Source: Glandiceps talaboti (lineage: Eukaryota > Hemichordata > Enteropneusta > Spengelidae). Taken from it: 64,000 nt of DNA. The DNA lies in NCBI RefSeq assembly GCF_964340395.1, contig NC_135551.1:31738455-31802454 (forward strand), written 5' to 3'. Below, one piece after another: positions 60,455 through 64,000 of this stretch; the first letter of the stretch is position 1, and every line of letters starts with the position of its first letter. The notes beneath the pieces were generated by a model. It was not told the DNA's origin and searched no databases. It saw only the letters and a program-made list of their open reading frames with translations. The translations under genes and the position numbers were made by a program.

Positions 60455-63400
60455 CATGGTAGTTTTGACAAATACAACCCCTGTGTAGCGTGTGGTAGTT
60501 TTGACAAATACAACCACTGGGATGTGTAGTGTGTGATAGTTTTGACAAATACAACCACTGTGTAGTGTGTGGTAGTTTTGACAAATACAACCACTGTGTA
60601 GCGTGTGATAGTTTTAACAAATACAACCACTGTGTAGTGTGTGATAGTTTTAACAAATACAACCACTGTGTAGTGTGTGATAGTTTTAACAAATACAACC
60701 ACTGTGTAGCATGTGATAGTTTTAACAAATACAACCACTGTGTAGCGTGTGGTAGTTTTGACAAATACAACCACTGTGTAGTGTGTGGTAGTTTTAACAA
60801 ATACAACCGGTGTAGCATGTGATAGTTTTAACAAATACAACCACTGTGTAGTGTGTGGTAGTTTTGACAAATACAACCACTGTGTAGTGTGTGGTAGTTT
60901 TAACAAATACAACCGGTGTAGCGTGCGTTAGTTTTGACAAATACAACCACTGTGTAGTGTGTGGTAGTTTTGACAAATGCAACCACTGTCTAGCGTGTGA
61001 TAGTTTTGACAAATACAACCACTGTGTAGTGTGTGGTAGTTTTAACAAATACAACCGGTGTAGCATGTGGTAGTTTTAACAAATACAACCACTGTGTAGC
61101 GTGTGGTAGTTTTGACATATACAACCACTGTGTAGTGTGTGGTAGTTTTAACAAATAAAACCGGTGTAGCGTGTGGTAGTTTTGACAAATACAACCACTG
61201 TGTAGTGTGTGGTAGTTTTGACAAATACAACCACTGTGTAGCGTGTGGTAGTTTTGACAAATACAACCACTGTGTAGTGTGTGGTAGTTTTAACAAATAC
61301 AACCACTGTGTAGTGTGTGGTAGTTTTGACAAAGCCACTGTGTAGTGTGTGATAGTTTTGACAAATACAACCACTGTGTACCGTGTGGTAGTTTTGACAA
61401 ATACAACCACTGTGTAGTGTGTGGTAGTTTTGACAAATACAACCACTGTGTAGTGTGTGGTAGTTTTGACAAATAAAGCCACTGTGTAGCGTGTGGTAGT
61501 TTTGACAAATACAACCACTGTGTAGCGTGTGATAGTTTTGACAAATACAACCACTGTGTAGTGTGTGGTAGTTTTGACAAATACAACCACTGTGTAGTGT
61601 ATGATAGTTTTAACAAATACAACCACTGTGTAGTGTGTGATAGTTTTGACAAATAAAGCCACTGTGTAGTGTGTGATAGTTTTGACAAATACAACCATTG
61701 TGTAGTGTATGGTAGTTTTAACAAATACAACCGGTGTAGCGTGTGGTAGTTTTGACAAATACAACCACTGTGTAGTGTGTGATAGTTTTGACAAATACAA
61801 CCACTGTGTAGTGTGTGGTAGTTTTGAACAATACAACCACTGTGTAGTATGTGGTAGTTTTGACAAATACAACCACTGTGTAGTGTGTGGTAGTTTTAAC
61901 AAATACAACCGGTGTAGCATGTGGTAGTTTTGACAAATATAACCACTGTGTAGCGTGTGGTAGTTTTGACAAATACAACCACTGTGTAGTGTGTGGTAGT
62001 TTTGACAAATACAACCACTGTGTAGTGTGTGGTAGTTTTAACAAATACAACCGGTGTAGCGTGTGGTAGTTTTGACAAATACAACCACTGTGTAGCGTGT
62101 GGTAGTTTTGACAAATACAACCACTGTGTAGTGTGTGGTAGTTTTGACAAATACAACCACTGTGTAGTGTGTGGTAGTTTTGACAAATACAACCACTGTG
62201 TAGTGTGTGGTAGTTTTAACAAATACAACCGGTGTAGCGTGCGTTAGTTTTGACAAATACAACCACTGTGTAGTGTGTGGTAGTTTTGACAAATGCAACC
62301 ACTGTCTAGCGTGTGATAGTTTTGACAAATACAACCACTGTGTAGTGTGTGGTAGTTTTAACAAATACAACCGGTGTAGCATGTGGTAGTTTTAACAAAT
62401 ACAACCACTGTGTAGCGTGTGGTAGTTTTGACATATACAACCACTGTGTAGTGTGTGGTAGTTTTAACAAATAAAACCGGTGTAGTGTGTGGTAGTTTTG
62501 ACAAATACAACCACTGTGTAGTGTGTGGTAGTTTTGACAAATACAACCACTGTGTAGCGTGTGGTAGTTTTGACAAATACAACCACTGTGTAGTGTGTGG
62601 TAGTTTTAACAAATACAACCACTGTGTAGTGTGTGGTAGTTTTGACAAAGCCACTGTGTAGTGTGTGATAGTTTTGACAAATACAACCACTGTGTACCGT
62701 GTGGTAGTTTTGACAAATACAACCACTGTGTAGTGTGTGGTAGTTTTGACAAATACAACCACTGTGTAGTGTGTGGTAGTTTTGACAAATAAAGCCACTG
62801 TGTAGCGTGTGGTAGTTTTGACAAATACAACCACTGTGTAGCGTGTGATAGTTTTGACAAATACAACCACTGTGTAGTGTGTGGTAGTTTTGACAAATAC
62901 AACCACTGTGTAGTGTATGATAGTTTTAACAAATACAACCACTGTGTAGTGTGTGATAGTTTTGACAAATAAAGCCACTGTGTAGTGTGTGATAGTTTTG
63001 ACAAATACAACCATTGTGTAGTGTATGGTAGTTTTAACAAATACAACCGGTGTAGCGTGTGGTAGTTTTGACAAATACAACCACTGTGTAGTGTGTGATA
63101 GTTTTGACAAATACAACCACTGTGTAGTGTGTGGTAGTTTTAACAAATACAACCGGTGTAGCGTGCGTTAGTTTTGACAAATACAACCACTGTGTAGTGT
63201 GTGGTAGTTTTGACAAATGCAACCACTGTCTAGCGTGTGATAGTTTTGACAAATACAACCACTGTGTAGTGTGTGGTAGTTTTAACAAATACAACCGGTG
63301 TAGCATGTGGTAGTTTTAACAAATACAACCACTGTGTAGCGTGTGGTAGTTTTGACATATACAACCACTGTGTAGTGTGTGGTAGTTTTAACAAATACAA

Positions 63401-64000
63401 CCACTGTGTAGTGTGTGGTAGTTTTGACAAAGCCACTGTGTAGTGTGTGATAGTTTTGACAAATACAACCACTGTGTACCGTGTGGTAGTTTTGACAAAT
63501 ACAACCACTGTGTAGTGTGTGGTAGTTTTGACAAATACAACCACTGTGTAGTGTGTGGTAGTTTTGACAAATAAAGCCACTGTGTAGCGTGTGGTAGTTT
63601 TGACAAATACAACCACTGTGTAGCGTGTGATAGTTTTGACAAATACAACCACTGTGTAGTGTGTGGTAGTTTTGACAAATACAACCACTGTGTAGTGTAT
63701 GATAGTTTTAACAAATACAACCACTGTGTAGTGTGTGATAGTTTTGACAAATAAAGCCACTGTGTAGTGTGTGATAGTTTTGACAAATACAACCATTGTG
63801 TAGTGTATGGTAGTTTTAACAAATACAACCGGTGTAGCGTGTGGTAGTTTTGACAAATACAACCACTGTGTAGTGTGTGATAGTTTTGACAAATACAACC
63901 ACTGTGTAGTGTGTGGTAGTTTTGAACAATACAACCACTGTGTAGTATGTGGTAGTTTTGACAAATACAACCACTGTGTAGTGTGTGGTAGTTTTAACAA
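60455..64000. repeat. 36-bp satellite array with higher-order repeats, runs off the window
   Basis: About 98 copies of AGTTTTGACAAATACAACCA then CTGTGTAGTGTGTGGT. Marker variants (ACCGGTGTAG with 2 nt missing, GTGCGTTAG, AATGCAACCACTGTCTAG, GACATATAC, GACAAAGCC, GAACAATAC) recur in the same order, showing blocks duplicated with offsets of about 1,316 bp (60,915 to 62,231) and about 924 bp (62,231 to 63,155). Because 36 is divisible by three, long frames appear on both strands (plus-strand 12-mer CGSFDKYNHCVV). The 2-nt deletions break them periodically, so it is not a coding exon. It lies downstream of exon 11 of the fusion gene and may be in its next intron. Confidence 0.96.

Noticed and set aside
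60282-64000. Many open frames of 60-292 codons on both strands at the right end
   Set aside because: All are translations of the 36-bp satellite and are cut by periodic 2-nt deletions and stops.

Overview
The window is nuclear DNA of an invertebrate animal, probably marine. It is AT-rich and intron-rich, with GT-AG introns, long minisatellite arrays, microsatellites, a LINE-type retrotransposon, a tRNA-derived SINE and several short inverted-repeat transposons. No bacterial-style operons, rRNA or CRISPR arrays were seen. The species cannot be named from the sequence. The encoded RBBP4 protein is nearly vertebrate-like, which would suit an invertebrate deuterostome or a lophotrochozoan; that is an inference.

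Layout: 1-20.7 kb is gene-poor. It holds dispersed repeats, a 54-bp satellite (1.83-4.69 kb), further minisatellites (4.93-5.64, 7.54-8.09 and 8.38-8.69 kb), an inverted-repeat MITE (10.6-11.0 kb), a 5'-truncated LINE with an intact reverse transcriptase ORF (12.0-14.3 kb, minus) and a few doubtful coding exons. At 20.8-33.7 kb on the minus strand is a complete 12-exon gene for RBBP4/RBBP7 (Nurf55/CAF1-p55). Its exons sum to 1,284 nt (427 codons plus stop), with every junction in phase and an E2F/NRF1-like promoter. At 33.8-38.4 kb are microsatellites, a SINE and a tandemly duplicated promoter-like segment.

At 38.5-60.2 kb on the plus strand is the most interesting locus. Eleven exons chain in one continuous reading frame and would encode an unusual multidomain protein: a KMT5A-like SET domain with altered motifs, a C2H2-type finger, an IRE1/RNase L-like protein kinase with HRD and DFG intact but no KEN RNase domain, a long acidic serine-rich linker with internal repeats, two more zinc-finger-like motifs, and a C-terminal tyrosine-recombinase (Crypton/phage-integrase-like) domain that keeps most catalytic residues. 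The protein is about 1,508 aa if the large exon is read through to its stop, or longer if it splices onward at 59,558. At 60.45-64.0 kb a 36-bp satellite with higher-order structure runs off the window edge.

The two genes diverge from a roughly 4 kb interval. RBBP4 is a shared subunit of chromatin complexes. The SET-kinase-recombinase protein looks like a lineage-specific fusion that may combine chromatin or DNA binding with signalling. No functional link between the two neighbours can be shown from sequence alone.
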